Positions 18,151 to 26,301 of a stretch of DNA of 64,000 bases are shown here, in pieces (within the stretch, counting starts at the first letter, position 1; every line of letters starts with the position of its first letter). The notes under the pieces were generated by a model. It saw only the letters and a list, made by a program, of their open reading frames with translations. It was not told the DNA's origin and did no database searches. The stretch is taken from NCBI RefSeq assembly GCF_030499575.1, contig NZ_JASTLC010000001.1, positions 3,682,001-3,746,000 on the forward strand, given 5' to 3'. The stretch is from Streptomyces sp. DG2A-72 (GTDB lineage: Bacteria; Actinomycetota; Actinomycetes; Streptomycetales; Streptomycetaceae). Made by a program: the position numbers and the translations under genes.

Positions 18151-18180
18151 ATAACAGCCGTATGTCCAGTCATGCGTCAA
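18151..18180 (-). promoter_or_regulatory. Candidate promoter of the galactoside operon
   Basis: On the reverse strand TTGACG (18180-18175) and TGTTAT (18156-18151) are separated by 18 bases, a good match to housekeeping-sigma promoters, about 100 bases before the lipoprotein start. No clear palindromic operator was recognised beside it. Confidence 0.5.
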
Positions 18181-18297
18181 GGGTTTGCCGCCCCAGTTGT
18201 CGAAACGTAATCGACATCACCGCACCCCCTCTCGGGGCACACAAAGGGGGCGCACAACCGCACCGGCGGCTGTACGCCCCCTGGAGGCGACCCTGAC

Positions 18298-18546
18298 CTA
18301 CTGGTACGCGGCGAACGCCTTCGAGAACGCGTGCTCGTCCTGGACGATCGAGCTGCAGGTCGCGTCGGCGGCGGGCTTGGTGCCGCCCGGGCACTGCTTG
18401 TCGCGGGTCGCGGACCACATCGACAGCCGGCCGAGGCCCTTGGACCTGGCGAAGTTCACCAGCTGGGTGGCGTCGTCGATCTTGAAGATCTCGGACACGA
18501 CGTCGTTGACGCCGATCATCGGGGTGACCGCCGCCGTACCGTCCCC
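18298..18546 (-). pseudogene. C-terminal remnant of a GH18-type (chitinase-like) enzyme
   Basis: About 83 codons on the reverse strand read GTAAVTPMIGVNDVVSEIF and then LGRLSMWSATRDKQCPGG, with Cys residues and ending in FSKAFAAYQ. This matches the C-terminal end of secreted Streptomyces GH18-like glycosidases. The catalytic core and signal peptide are missing, because the upstream DNA is the 3' end of the sensor kinase gene, with about 30 bases shared. It is a truncated remnant, probably left by a deletion. Confidence 0.7.
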
Positions 18547-19880
18547 CGATGCCCCCTGCGCTCCGGTGCCCGCCCGTCAAGCTGGATCCAGATCCGCACC
18601 TCCGTGCCGCCGAGCACCGAGGAGCCGATGCGTACGTCGCCGCCCGTCGACTCGGCGAGGCACCGCACGATGTCCAGCCCGAGGCCGGTCGAGCCGGAGC
18701 TCCCCGAGCCACGCCCGCGGGCCATCGCGGCCTCGGGGTCGGTTATGCCGGGGCCCGCGTCGGAGACGAGCACGATCACCGCGTCCTCGCCGTCGTGCAC
18801 GTCGACGGCGAAGGCCGTGCCCTCGGGGGTGTGCCGGAAGACATTGCCGAGCAGGGCGTCCAGCGCGGCCGCCAGGTCCGCCCGGGCCACGGGTGTCCGC
18901 ACCGGCCGGTCGACCCCGGCCACCCGCACCTTGCGCCCCTCGTCCTCGGCGAGCGCCGACCAGAACCCCATCCGCTCCCGCACCACCTCGGCCGCATCGC
19001 ATCCGGCCCCGGCACCGGGCGCAGCGGTCTGCGGCTTGGCCTCCCGTGCCGTCTGGATGATGGTGTCGACCTCCCGCTCCAACTGGGCGACGGCGGCCCG
19101 TGTCTGCTCGGCGGCGGGCCCGTCCCCGAGCGAGGCGGCGTTGAGCCGGAGCACGGTCAGCGGGGTGCGCAGCCGGTGGGAGAGATCGGCCGCCAACTCC
19201 CGCTCGTTCGCCAGCAGTTGTACGACCTGATCGGCCATGGAGTTGAACGCGACCGCCGCCAGCCGCAGTTCGGTCGGCCCCTCCTCCGGCACCCGGGCGC
19301 CCAGCTTCCCCTCCCCCAGTTCATGCGCGCCCTCGACCAGCCGCTGCGCGGGCTGCACCATGCGTACGCCCAGCCGGTCGGCGACCGCGACCGAGCCGAC
19401 GACGAGCGCGAACGCCACCGCGGCAAGCACGGCCCACGCGGTGTCGACGCCGTTCGTCACCTCGGACTCGGGGACGTACACCTCGACCACGGCGATCTCA
19501 CCGGAGCTCAGCGCGACCGGCTGCAGCAGCGTGGACCCGCCGGGCACCTCGGTGGTGGAGGCGCGGCCCAGCTTCCGTACGGTCGCGATGTCCTCGTCGG
19601 CGGCGCGCTGCTTGCCCAGGCCGACGGCGGCGGCACCGTCGGAGGCCGGTATGTGCACGGCCATCCCGGCATCCGAGCCCGCGGAGGCGACGACGCGCTC
19701 GAGCTGGTCGCGGTCGGTGGTGATGGACAGCGCCGGGGCGACGGCCGCGGCCTCCCGCTCGGCGTTGGAGAACGCGCGGTCCCGGGCCATCCCCTTGATG
19801 ACGAGGCCCAGCGGCACCGCGAAGGCGACCACGACCATGGCGGTGACCGCCAGCGAGACCTTGACCAGTGCCCACCTCAT
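18516..19880 (-). CDS. Two-component sensor histidine kinase
   Basis: This is a membrane-bound HisKA-type kinase of 454 residues. Visible are a first membrane helix (about 8-29), an extracytoplasmic sensor of about 115 residues, a second helix (about 147-168), a HAMP linker, the phosphoacceptor H235 in ADLSHRLRTPLTVLRLN, the N box LLGNVFRHTPEG, and G boxes VSDAGPGI and GSTGLGLDIV. It starts at ATG 19880, overlapping the response-regulator stop by 4 bases (ATGA), so the two form a cotranscribed pair. The signal is unknown. The last codons overlap a chitinase-like remnant, so the native C-terminus may have been changed. Confidence 0.9.
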   Translation of the reverse strand: MRWALVKVSLAVTAMVVVAFAVPLGLVIKGMARDRAFSNAEREAAAVAPALSITTDRDQLERVVASAGSDAGMAVHIPASDGAAAVGLGKQRAADEDIATVRKLGRASTTEVPGGSTLLQPVALSSGEIAVVEVYVPESEVTNGVDTAWAVLAAVAFALVVGSVAVADRLGVRMVQPAQRLVEGAHELGEGKLGARVPEEGPTELRLAAVAFNSMADQVVQLLANERELAADLSHRLRTPLTVLRLNAASLGDGPAAEQTRAAVAQLEREVDTIIQTAREAKPQTAAPGAGAGCDAAEVVRERMGFWSALAEDEGRKVRVAGVDRPVRTPVARADLAAALDALLGNVFRHTPEGTAFAVDVHDGEDAVIVLVSDAGPGITDPEAAMARGRGSGSSGSTGLGLDIVRCLAESTGGDVRIGSSVLGGTEVRIWIQLDGRAPERRGHRGTVRRRSPR

Positions 19881-20575
19881 GGCTCCACCCCTGGTGGCTC
19901 CAGCTTCACGCCGACCCCGCGCAGGGTGTGCAGATAACGCGGTCGCGCCGCCGTCTCCCCCAGCTTCCGGCGCAGCCACGACAGATGGACGTCGATGGTC
20001 TGGTCGTCTCCGTACGACTGCTGCCACACCTCGGCGAGCAGCTCCTTGCGCGGTACGACGACACCGGGCCGCCCGGCCAGGAAGGCGAGCAGGTCGAACT
20101 CGCGCCGGGTCAGGTCGAGGCGTACGCCGTCCAGCTCGGCCTGGCGGCGCAGCGGATCCACGGTCAGCCCGCCGACGCGGATCACGGTGGACGGCGGTGC
20201 CTCCCCCGCCGCCGCACGGGACCGCCGCAGCACCGCGGCCATCCGGGCGGAGAGATGGTCGACCGAGAACGGCTTGGTCAGGTAGTCGTCCGCACCCGCG
20301 TTCAGCAGCCGGACGATCTCCGTCTCGTCGTCCCGCGCGGTGGCGATGATCACCGGGACATCGGTGATGCCGCGCAGCATCTTCAGCGCCTCGGACCCGT
20401 CCAGATCGGGCAGACCGAGGTCGAGAATGACCACGTCGAAACGGAAATGGGCGACCTCGCGCAGCGCCTCGAGCGCGGTGCCGACGCTGCGCACGGTGTG
20501 CGCGGCATCGGTCAGATGCCGGATGAGGGCCGAGCGTACGAACTGGTCGTCCTCGACCACGAGCACACTTGCCAT
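19877..20575 (-). CDS. OmpR/PhoB-family response regulator
   Basis: The 232-residue protein has a receiver domain (1-115) with acidic pair E8/D9-D10 (VVEDD), phosphoacceptor D52 in VVILDLGLPDLDG and the conserved Lys in LTKPF, then a winged-helix DNA-binding domain (about 135-225, LTRREFDLLAFLAGRPGVVV and DVHLSWLRRKLGE). It is the cognate regulator of the kinase gene that follows with an ATGA overlap. The start at 20575 (MASVLVVEDD) gives the normal N-terminus; a GTG four codons earlier is possible, and neither has a strong ribosome site. Confidence 0.92.
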   Translation of the reverse strand: MASVLVVEDDQFVRSALIRHLTDAAHTVRSVGTALEALREVAHFRFDVVILDLGLPDLDGSEALKMLRGITDVPVIIATARDDETEIVRLLNAGADDYLTKPFSVDHLSARMAAVLRRSRAAAGEAPPSTVIRVGGLTVDPLRRQAELDGVRLDLTRREFDLLAFLAGRPGVVVPRKELLAEVWQQSYGDDQTIDVHLSWLRRKLGETAARPRYLHTLRGVGVKLEPPGVEP

Positions 20576-20685
20576 GCGCCGCACCGTACGCCATGCGATG
20601 GACACCGGTCCGGCGCCTGTGGACAACTCCAGGCGGTGTGCATCCGGGCGACACCGGTGGGACGCGTGAGGCAGTATGGCCCGCG

Positions 20686-21204
20686 ATGCGCAGGGGTCTC
20701 ATACACGTTCTCGCGTGGATGCTCGCCACGGGCGCGGCGGTCACGCTGTCGTGGTGGGGTGTCCACACGGTGATGGCGGGCACGGCGTACGACCCGCCGC
20801 GCGCCCTCCCCATCACGTCCGGCGACGCGACCACGCAGGAGTCGAAGCCGCTGGCCTCCTCGACGGCACGGGCGGAGCCGACGGGGACTCCGTCGAGCGA
20901 GCCGCCGTCGACGCCGAAGCCGCGTGCGACGCCCTCGGCTTCGGCGTCGACGCAAGCCCCCGGTCCGTCCCCCACCGCCTCCGGCCGGGTCAAGAGCTAC
21001 GACACCGAGGGCGGGCGGGCGGTCTTCGACCTGGGTGAGACCTCCGCGACGCTGGTGTCGGCTTCGCCGGCCGCCGGGTGGTCGATGCAGGTGTGGAAGA
21101 CGGAGACGTGGATTCGGGTGGAGTTCGCGAAGGGTGCGGATCGGGTGTCGGTGTTCTGTACTTGGCACGACAGTGCGCCTCGCGTGGACATCGGTACGTA
21201 TTAG
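20686..21204 (+). CDS. Membrane-anchored secreted protein, hypothetical
   Basis: The 172-residue product is unrecognised. It has a short basic N-terminus (MRRGLIHVLAW), one membrane or signal segment (about 5-30), a Ser/Thr/Pro-rich linker (about 40-105) typical of extracytoplasmic tethers, and a C-terminal globular part of about 65 residues (RVKSYDTEGGRAVFDLGETS, then WSMQVWKTETWIRVEF) predicted to be beta-rich. It is divergent from the two-component system and may be related to its sensing task, but this is only a positional guess. GAGG lies 14 bases upstream of the ATG, which is far. Confidence 0.6.
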   Translation: MRRGLIHVLAWMLATGAAVTLSWWGVHTVMAGTAYDPPRALPITSGDATTQESKPLASSTARAEPTGTPSSEPPSTPKPRATPSASASTQAPGPSPTASGRVKSYDTEGGRAVFDLGETSATLVSASPAAGWSMQVWKTETWIRVEFAKGADRVSVFCTWHDSAPRVDIGTY

Positions 21205-21262
21205 CTCCGCTGGTTGGGCTGGTTCGTCAACGGGTTCGTGGGGGCTTGTCGCGCAGTTCCCC

Positions 21263-21280
21263 GCGCCCCTTAAGGGGCGC
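21263..21280. repeat. Palindromic Streptomyces intergenic element
   Basis: GCGCCCCTTAAGGGGCGC is a perfect 18-bp palindrome preceded by CGCGCAGTTCCCC. The same CGCAGTTCCCCGCGCCCC context is a familiar repeated intergenic element in Streptomyces genomes (recollection). Here it lies between convergent genes and may terminate both. A related copy with TAAC loop is at 61883-61898. Confidence 0.75.
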
Positions 21281-21295
21281 TGTACCTCACCGGCG

Positions 21296-22165
21296 TTAGC
21301 GGAATACCGAAGGCGGTGGTGCCGGGGACGCTGTCGCCACCGCGTCCGTCACCGGTGTGGCTCCGCCGGTGAAGTCGGTCAGGGGTTTGCCGTGTTCGAC
21401 TCGGGCCGGGTGGGGGTCGGAGGCGGCTCGGCGGGTCAGTTCAGGGATCGGCAGAGGGTGGTCGGAGGCTACGAGGACTGCGTTGCCGAACCGCTTTCCC
21501 CGCAGCACCGTCGGGTCGGCCACTAGCGCCAGCTCTGCGAAACCGGCGGACGCGGTGGCGATCTGGCCCCGGAGATGGGTCAGCGGTGGGCCGTCCGCGA
21601 GGTTGGCGGCGTACCAGCCACCCGGTCTGAGCGCCCTGCGTACCTCGTCCAGGAACTCCGTCGAGGTGAGGTGGGCGGGCGTGCGGGCCCCGCTGTACAC
21701 ATCGGCCACGATCAGGTCGGCCCACCCGTCGGGCACCTTGGCCAGCCCCTCCCGCGCATCCACGGACCGCACCCGGATACGGGCCCCCGGCTCCAACGGC
21801 AGCTGCCTGCGCACCAGTTGTACGAGGGCGGCGTCCCGCTCGACGACCTGCTGGGTCGACCGGGGCCGGGTGGCCGCGACATAGCGGGCCAGCGTCAGCG
21901 CCCCACCGCCGAGATGCACGACGTGAACGGGGCTGCCGGGCGGGGCGACGAGATCGACGACGTGGCCGAGCCGCCGCTGGTACTCGAAGGAGAGATGGGC
22001 GGGGTCGTCCAGGTCCACATACGACTGCGGCGCCCCGTCGATGAGCAACGTCCAGCCCCGGGCGCGATCCCGATCCGGTATGAGCTCGGCCAGCCCCCCG
22101 TCGACAGCCTCGACGACAGCCGAATCACCCCCACCACGCCGCCGCAACTTCCTGGACTTTCCCAT
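21296..22165 (-). CDS. Spermidine synthase-like methyltransferase-fold protein
   Basis: The 289-residue protein has a Rossmann-like aminopropyl/methyltransferase core: VHVVHLGGGALTLARYV (about 81-96) for the nucleotide cosubstrate, QQVVERDAALVQLVRR, RVRSVDAREGL and the acidic motif LIVADVYSGARTPAHL. This is the SpeE/spermidine synthase superfamily, including actinobacterial proteins annotated as fused or stand-alone spermidine synthases whose true reaction is uncertain. The N-terminal MGKSRKLRRRGGGDS is basic. ATG 22165 is chosen as the start; the longer frame to 22279 runs into a repeated element. Ribosome site is poor. Confidence 0.75.
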   Translation of the reverse strand: MGKSRKLRRRGGGDSAVVEAVDGGLAELIPDRDRARGWTLLIDGAPQSYVDLDDPAHLSFEYQRRLGHVVDLVAPPGSPVHVVHLGGGALTLARYVAATRPRSTQQVVERDAALVQLVRRQLPLEPGARIRVRSVDAREGLAKVPDGWADLIVADVYSGARTPAHLTSTEFLDEVRRALRPGGWYAANLADGPPLTHLRGQIATASAGFAELALVADPTVLRGKRFGNAVLVASDHPLPIPELTRRAASDPHPARVEHGKPLTDFTGGATPVTDAVATASPAPPPSVFR

Positions 22166-22224
22166 TGGGCCATTATCGAGGCAGCCGACCCCGTCAGCCT
22201 GCGGGCGGCTGATGCCCGCCCCGC

Positions 22225-22309
22225 CCAAGCTGCGGGCATGCGTGCCGCCTGGGGCGGCACGGGTGGGCGCAGGCGGCACCCCGTCAGCGCCGGGCTGCGC
22301 GACTCACCC
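22225..22309. repeat. Dispersed intergenic repeat, copy A
   Basis: About 85 bases including GCTGCGGGCATGCGT and GGCGGCACGGGTGGGCGC recur in the opposite orientation at 30983-31070 with few changes (one A/G substitution and a GC insertion among them). The element contains the internal inverted repeat GTGCCGCC-TGGG-GGCGGCAC. It lies between the spermidine synthase-like gene and its left-pointing neighbour. Confidence 0.85.
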
Positions 22310-22347
22310 CAACCCAGCCACAACCGACGGTCACGTCACACCACCCG

Positions 22348-22824
22348 TCACCGACAGTTGTCCGCCGCCTCGATCAACCGAGCCGCCTCCCCCAGCGCCG
22401 CCCGCAGCACCGCGGGATCCGTCGCCAGATCGACCTCCCCCGGCGGCAGCAGCCAGTCCGACCCCTCCACCGGCGGCTCGGGATTCAGACACGACCCCCG
22501 CCCGTCCGTCTCCGTACACGTACTCCCCGGGACATCCCACCCCGCCGCGGTCCCGGCCGGCACCACGAAGCCCAGGGTGTCGCAGCCGTCGTCGTGCAGC
22601 ACCGGCCCCACCGAGTCCCCGGCCCCTCGTCGCAGGATGTCGACCGCCTCCAGCCCCTGCCGAGCGGGCACGGTCACCAGGTCGCACCCGTCCGCGTCGG
22701 CGGCGAACGGCGTCGCGCTGCTCTCCGGAGTCGGTGCGTGCCCCGCCGTCGTCACCGGGGCACTCGGCATGCACGGCATGCACGGTTCGACGCTCTGGCT
22801 GGTCTCCATCCCGGCCTCCACCAC
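22348..22824 (-). CDS. Hypothetical protein, Streptomyces type
   Basis: The product of about 158 residues is not firmly recognised. It has a Met/Cys-rich N-terminus (CMPCMPSAP), then a compact domain with CDLVTVPARQGLEAVDILRR, SVGPVLHDDGCDTLGFVVP and TCTETDGRGSCLNPEPPVEG, rich in cysteines. Parts resemble the N-terminal region of actinobacterial proteins annotated as bifunctional DNA primase/polymerase, but no catalytic motif can be assigned. The GTG at 22824 is chosen because AGGAGG sits exactly 6 bases before it; ATG 22809 and TTG 22884 are alternatives without such a site. Confidence 0.6.
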   Translation of the reverse strand: MVEAGMETSQSVEPCMPCMPSAPVTTAGHAPTPESSATPFAADADGCDLVTVPARQGLEAVDILRRGAGDSVGPVLHDDGCDTLGFVVPAGTAAGWDVPGSTCTETDGRGSCLNPEPPVEGSDWLLPPGEVDLATDPAVLRAALGEAARLIEAADNCR

Positions 22825-23096
22825 GGAACCCCTCCTAGGACGAGCGGGTCGGGAGTCGGGCGGCTCCCGGTCCACAGAGTCCAACGCGTCGCCGTGTCAA
22901 CGGCTACGCGAGAAGTCAGCCGCAAAGGATGGCAGTTCATGGCAGATCACGGATGAGATATCCGGTTTGTAGCCAAACACTGCGTGGTGGCTCCGACACA
23001 GCAGGTACGTTCTTGCCCGCCGGACGCAGGGGTGCCTCACGGACAACCAGCCCTATATCCGGCATGGTTCGACGGTTCGCACGAGAGGACCCGGCC

Positions 23097-24536
23097 ATGG
23101 CGTCGTCAGAGGTGACCTCGTCTCAGTCTCCCCGGCCACCGCGGCCGAATCTCGCGTTCCGGCAGTTGCGCGCCCAGCGCTCGCCGGCCGAGTTCGCCGC
23201 GGCGGTCCGGCGAGCCGCCCGTGAGATCGGTGAGCGGGTCAGCTGTGACGCGCGCTACATCGGTCGGGTCGAGGCGGGTGAGATCCGCTGCCCCAACTAC
23301 GCGTACGAGCGGGTGTTCCTGCACATGTTCCCCGGCCGCACGCTCACCGACCTGGGCTTTGCGCCCCGCGCATCCGTACGCGGACGGGGGGCGCGAAACC
23401 GCGAGGACATGCCCCCCTTGCACACCACAAGCCCGGCGTACGAACCCGGTGAGACGGAAGGGGCGTACGAGCCGTATGACCCGCAGAACCCCTACGAGAC
23501 GTACGAGAACCACGAGGAGAGCGACGTGCTACGTCGCGCATTCATGACCGGCGGTGGCGCCACGGTGGCCGCCGCCCTGGGCCCCATCGGGCTCGCCGCC
23601 GACGCATCGGCCGTACAGCGCCCGGCCCGCCGCTCCGGAGCGGGCGAGGCGGATGCCCTGGAGGCAGCCGTGCGCAGAATCCGGCTGCTCGACGACCGGC
23701 ACGGCGCGGACGGCCTATACCAGCGCGCGGCTGCCCCGCTGCGCGCCGCGTACGCGCTGCTCGACGCCGGCGCGACCCGGCAGACGACCGCCGACCGCCT
23801 GCACTCGGGCGCCGGTGAGCTGGCCATCTCGGTGGGCTGGCTGGCCCATGACTCGGGCCGGTTCGACGACGCGCGCTCGCACTACGCGGAGGCGCTCGCG
23901 ACCGCCCGGATGTCCGGCGACCCCGGCCTTGAGGCGCACGCCTTCTGCAACACGGCGTTCCTCGCACGGGACGCGGGACGGCCGCGGGAGGCGTTGCGTG
24001 CCGCGCAGGCCGCGCAACGCGTCGCACGCCCCCTGGGCTCCGCCCGCCTGATGTCGCTGCTCGCACTGCGTGAGGCGGGCGGCTGGGCGGGACTCGCCGA
24101 CCGCACCGGCTGCGAGCAGGCACTGGTCCGCGCCCAGGCCCTGTACGACCGCGGCCCCTCGGAGAACGACCCCGAGTGGATGAGCTTCTACGGAGAGGCC
24201 GAACTGGAGGGCCTGGAGGCGCAGTGCTGGTCCACCTTGGGCGACTGGCCCCGCGCGGCCCGCCATGCCCGGCGTGCGGCCCAGCTCCAGGACCCGCATT
24301 TCACCCGCAACATCGCCCTGTACACCGCCGAACTGGCCGATGACCTGGCCCGCGGCGGCCATCCCGACGAGGCGGCCCTGGCCGGCATGCGCGTCCTGGA
24401 CCTCCTCAACGAGGTCCAGTCGTCCCGCATCCAGACGATGCTGGCGGGAACCGCGCGCGTGCTGCTCCCGCACCGCCGCGCCTCGGACGTGTCGGCCTTC
24501 CTGGAGCGACACGCGTCGCTCCCGCGTACGGCATGA
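23097..24536 (+). CDS. HTH/TPR regulatory protein, NsdA-like
   Basis: The 479-residue protein combines an N-terminal helix-turn-helix-like segment (about 20-90, FAAAVRRAAREIGERVSCDA then RYIGRVEAGEIRCPN) with an acidic Tyr/Glu/Pro-rich linker (about 100-140) and a helical C-terminal half containing tetratricopeptide-type repeats (about 180-470, with WLAHDSGRFDDARSHYAEAL and CWSTLGDWPRAARHARRA). This layout is that of the Streptomyces NsdA-type regulators of sporulation and antibiotic production. Residues 140-165 carry LRRAFMTGGGATVAAALG, a hydrophobic stretch seen in several such proteins. ATG 23097 has AGAGG 9 bases upstream. A role in development is inferred from the family only. Confidence 0.7.
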   Translation: MASSEVTSSQSPRPPRPNLAFRQLRAQRSPAEFAAAVRRAAREIGERVSCDARYIGRVEAGEIRCPNYAYERVFLHMFPGRTLTDLGFAPRASVRGRGARNREDMPPLHTTSPAYEPGETEGAYEPYDPQNPYETYENHEESDVLRRAFMTGGGATVAAALGPIGLAADASAVQRPARRSGAGEADALEAAVRRIRLLDDRHGADGLYQRAAAPLRAAYALLDAGATRQTTADRLHSGAGELAISVGWLAHDSGRFDDARSHYAEALATARMSGDPGLEAHAFCNTAFLARDAGRPREALRAAQAAQRVARPLGSARLMSLLALREAGGWAGLADRTGCEQALVRAQALYDRGPSENDPEWMSFYGEAELEGLEAQCWSTLGDWPRAARHARRAAQLQDPHFTRNIALYTAELADDLARGGHPDEAALAGMRVLDLLNEVQSSRIQTMLAGTARVLLPHRRASDVSAFLERHASLPRTA

Positions 24537-24551
24537 GCAGCCCCGTAGGCC

Positions 24552-25148
24552 CTACCCGCCCAGGTGCCCCAGGTCGTTCCAGCTCTCGATCGCCGGCTCG
24601 CCGTACGCCCACCCGAGCACCGACAGCGACGTGGGATTGAGCCGTATCCGGGCCGCGAAATCGAGCGGCAGGCCCAGCCATCGCGCGCCGATGGACCGCA
24701 GGATGTGCCCGTGGGCGAAGACCAGCACATCCCGGTCCGCCGCCCGCGCCCAGGCGACGACCTCGTCCGCACGGGCCGTCACCTCGGTGAGGGTCTCCCC
24801 CTCAGGCACCCCGTCGCGCCAGATCAGCCAGCCGGGCCGGCCGGACTGGATCTCGTCGGGCGTCATGCCCTCGTACGCGCCGTAGTCCCACTCCATGAGC
24901 ACGTCCCAGGCACGCGCGCGTTCCCCGAACCCGGCCAGTTCGCATGTCTCACGCGCGCGTGCCAGTGGGCTGGTGCGCACCTCGACGCCGGGGAGACCGT
25001 CGTACGGTGCCCGGTGCAGCCGTTCGCCGAGCAGCTTGGCGCCGCGGCGGCCCTCCTCCAGCAGAGGGACGTCGGTCCTGCCGGTGTGTTTGCCGGACAG
25101 CGACCACGCCGTCTGTCCGTGCCGGGCCAGCAGGATGCGCGGTGCCAT
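24552..25148 (-). CDS. Histidine phosphatase (phosphoglycerate mutase-like)
   Basis: The 198-residue protein shows the branch 1 histidine phosphatase motifs: LARHGQT (R9, H10) at the N-terminus, the second arginine region [14 protein letters not shown], the acid/base E in WDYGAYEG, and the C-terminal histidine in [12 protein letters not shown]. It is a small cytoplasmic phosphatase of the kind annotated as phosphoglycerate mutase or acid phosphatase; the substrate cannot be read from the sequence. The ATG at 25148 has AAAGG 7 bases upstream. It is convergent with the NsdA-like gene and divergent from the PAP2 gene. Confidence 0.88.
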   Translation of the reverse strand: MAPRILLARHGQTAWSLSGKHTGRTDVPLLEEGRRGAKLLGERLHRAPYDGLPGVEVRTSPLARARETCELAGFGERARAWDVLMEWDYGAYEGMTPDEIQSGRPGWLIWRDGVPEGETLTEVTARADEVVAWARAADRDVLVFAHGHILRSIGARWLGLPLDFAARIRLNPTSLSVLGWAYGEPAIESWNDLGHLGG

Positions 25149-25347
25149 GGAAGACCTTTCCAGAGGGATTCCATGAGGAATCGAGTCGGACCCCTGCATC
25201 ATCGCCTATGGCACACAGGGGCAACCCGCCGGGCGATCTCTGCGTCTATCAGGGCCGGGGGCGCCCCTCGGCGGCTCGCACATACACCGTAAAGTGGCAC
25301 GTCCGGAGCGCCGGGGGCCGCGCGACGAGAAGGGGGAGGGCGATCGG

Positions 25348-26301
25348 ATGCCGCACGCCGAGACACTGGGCACCGAGGCAACCCCTCGTACCCGGTCGCG
25401 CTGGTGGACCGAACTGCCGCTGATCCTCCTGGTGTACGCCTGCTACTCCGCGGGCCGGCTGCTCGTCGGGGGCGATGTCTCCAAGGCCGTCGACCACGGC
25501 CTGGCGATCCTGAAGATCGAGCAGGTCCTCCACCTCAACGCGGAGCATCCGCTCAACCGCCTGTTCACCCGCGAGCCCTGGATCGGCGTCCCGGCCGACT
25601 TCTGGTACGCGTCGCTGCACTACGCCATAACGCCCGCGATCCTGATCTGGCTCTTCCGGTCCCGTTCCCGGCACTACCGAGCGGCTCGCACGTGGCTGAT
25701 GACGTCCACCTTCATCGGCCTGATCGGCTTCACGCTGATGCCGACCTGCCCGCCCCGTCTGCTCGACGCGGGCCACGGCTTCATCGACACGATGGCGCAG
25801 TACAGCTCGTACGGCTGGTGGGGCGGCGACGCGAGCGCGCCGAAGGGGCTGGGCGGCCTGACCAACCAGTACGCGGCGATGCCGAGTCTGCACTGTGGCT
25901 GGGCGCTGTGGTGCGGCGTGATCCTCTGGCGGTACGGAGGGACGCGCCTGACCAAGGTCGCCGCCGTCGTCTACCCGCTGGTGACGACGATCGTGGTGAT
26001 GGGCACCGCGAACCACTACTTCCTCGACGCGGTCGCGGGTGCGGCCGTGATGGGCGCCGGGTTCCTGCTGACGCCGTATGTGCTGCGGGTCGCCGACCTG
26101 GCCCGGACCCGGCTGGTGGCGCGGGTCGTGCCCGGCACAGCGGGCACTGCCGACGCACCGGCCTCAATTGTCAGTGGCGGATGCCAGACTTCCACGGGTG
26201 AGCGAATTCCACGGCAGCGCGAGTCCCGGTTCGGATCCGGAGCCGAGCCGAGTGCCGCCCCCCAGGACGCGGGGGACAGCACTCCGGCACCGGCTCGCTG
26301 A
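25348..26301 (+). CDS. PAP2-superfamily membrane phosphatase/phosphotransferase (Aur1/Ipt1-like)
   Basis: The 317-residue integral membrane protein has about six helices. The PAP2 active-site motifs are visible as PTCPPRLLD, the C2 motif AAMPSLHCGWALW and the C3 motif TANHYFLDAVAGA (His and Asp). The pattern with PPRL and PSLHCGW corresponds to the inositol-phosphotransferase/Aur1-like branch, acting on lipid phosphates or inositol lipids at the membrane. AGGGGGAGGG stands about 7 bases before the ATG. The C-terminal 45 residues are low complexity and overlap the next gene's likely start by about 100 bases, unusual for this genome, so the downstream start may be further in. Confidence 0.82.
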   Translation: MPHAETLGTEATPRTRSRWWTELPLILLVYACYSAGRLLVGGDVSKAVDHGLAILKIEQVLHLNAEHPLNRLFTREPWIGVPADFWYASLHYAITPAILIWLFRSRSRHYRAARTWLMTSTFIGLIGFTLMPTCPPRLLDAGHGFIDTMAQYSSYGWWGGDASAPKGLGGLTNQYAAMPSLHCGWALWCGVILWRYGGTRLTKVAAVVYPLVTTIVVMGTANHYFLDAVAGAAVMGAGFLLTPYVLRVADLARTRLVARVVPGTAGTADAPASIVSGGCQTSTGERIPRQRESRFGSGAEPSAAPQDAGDSTPAPAR

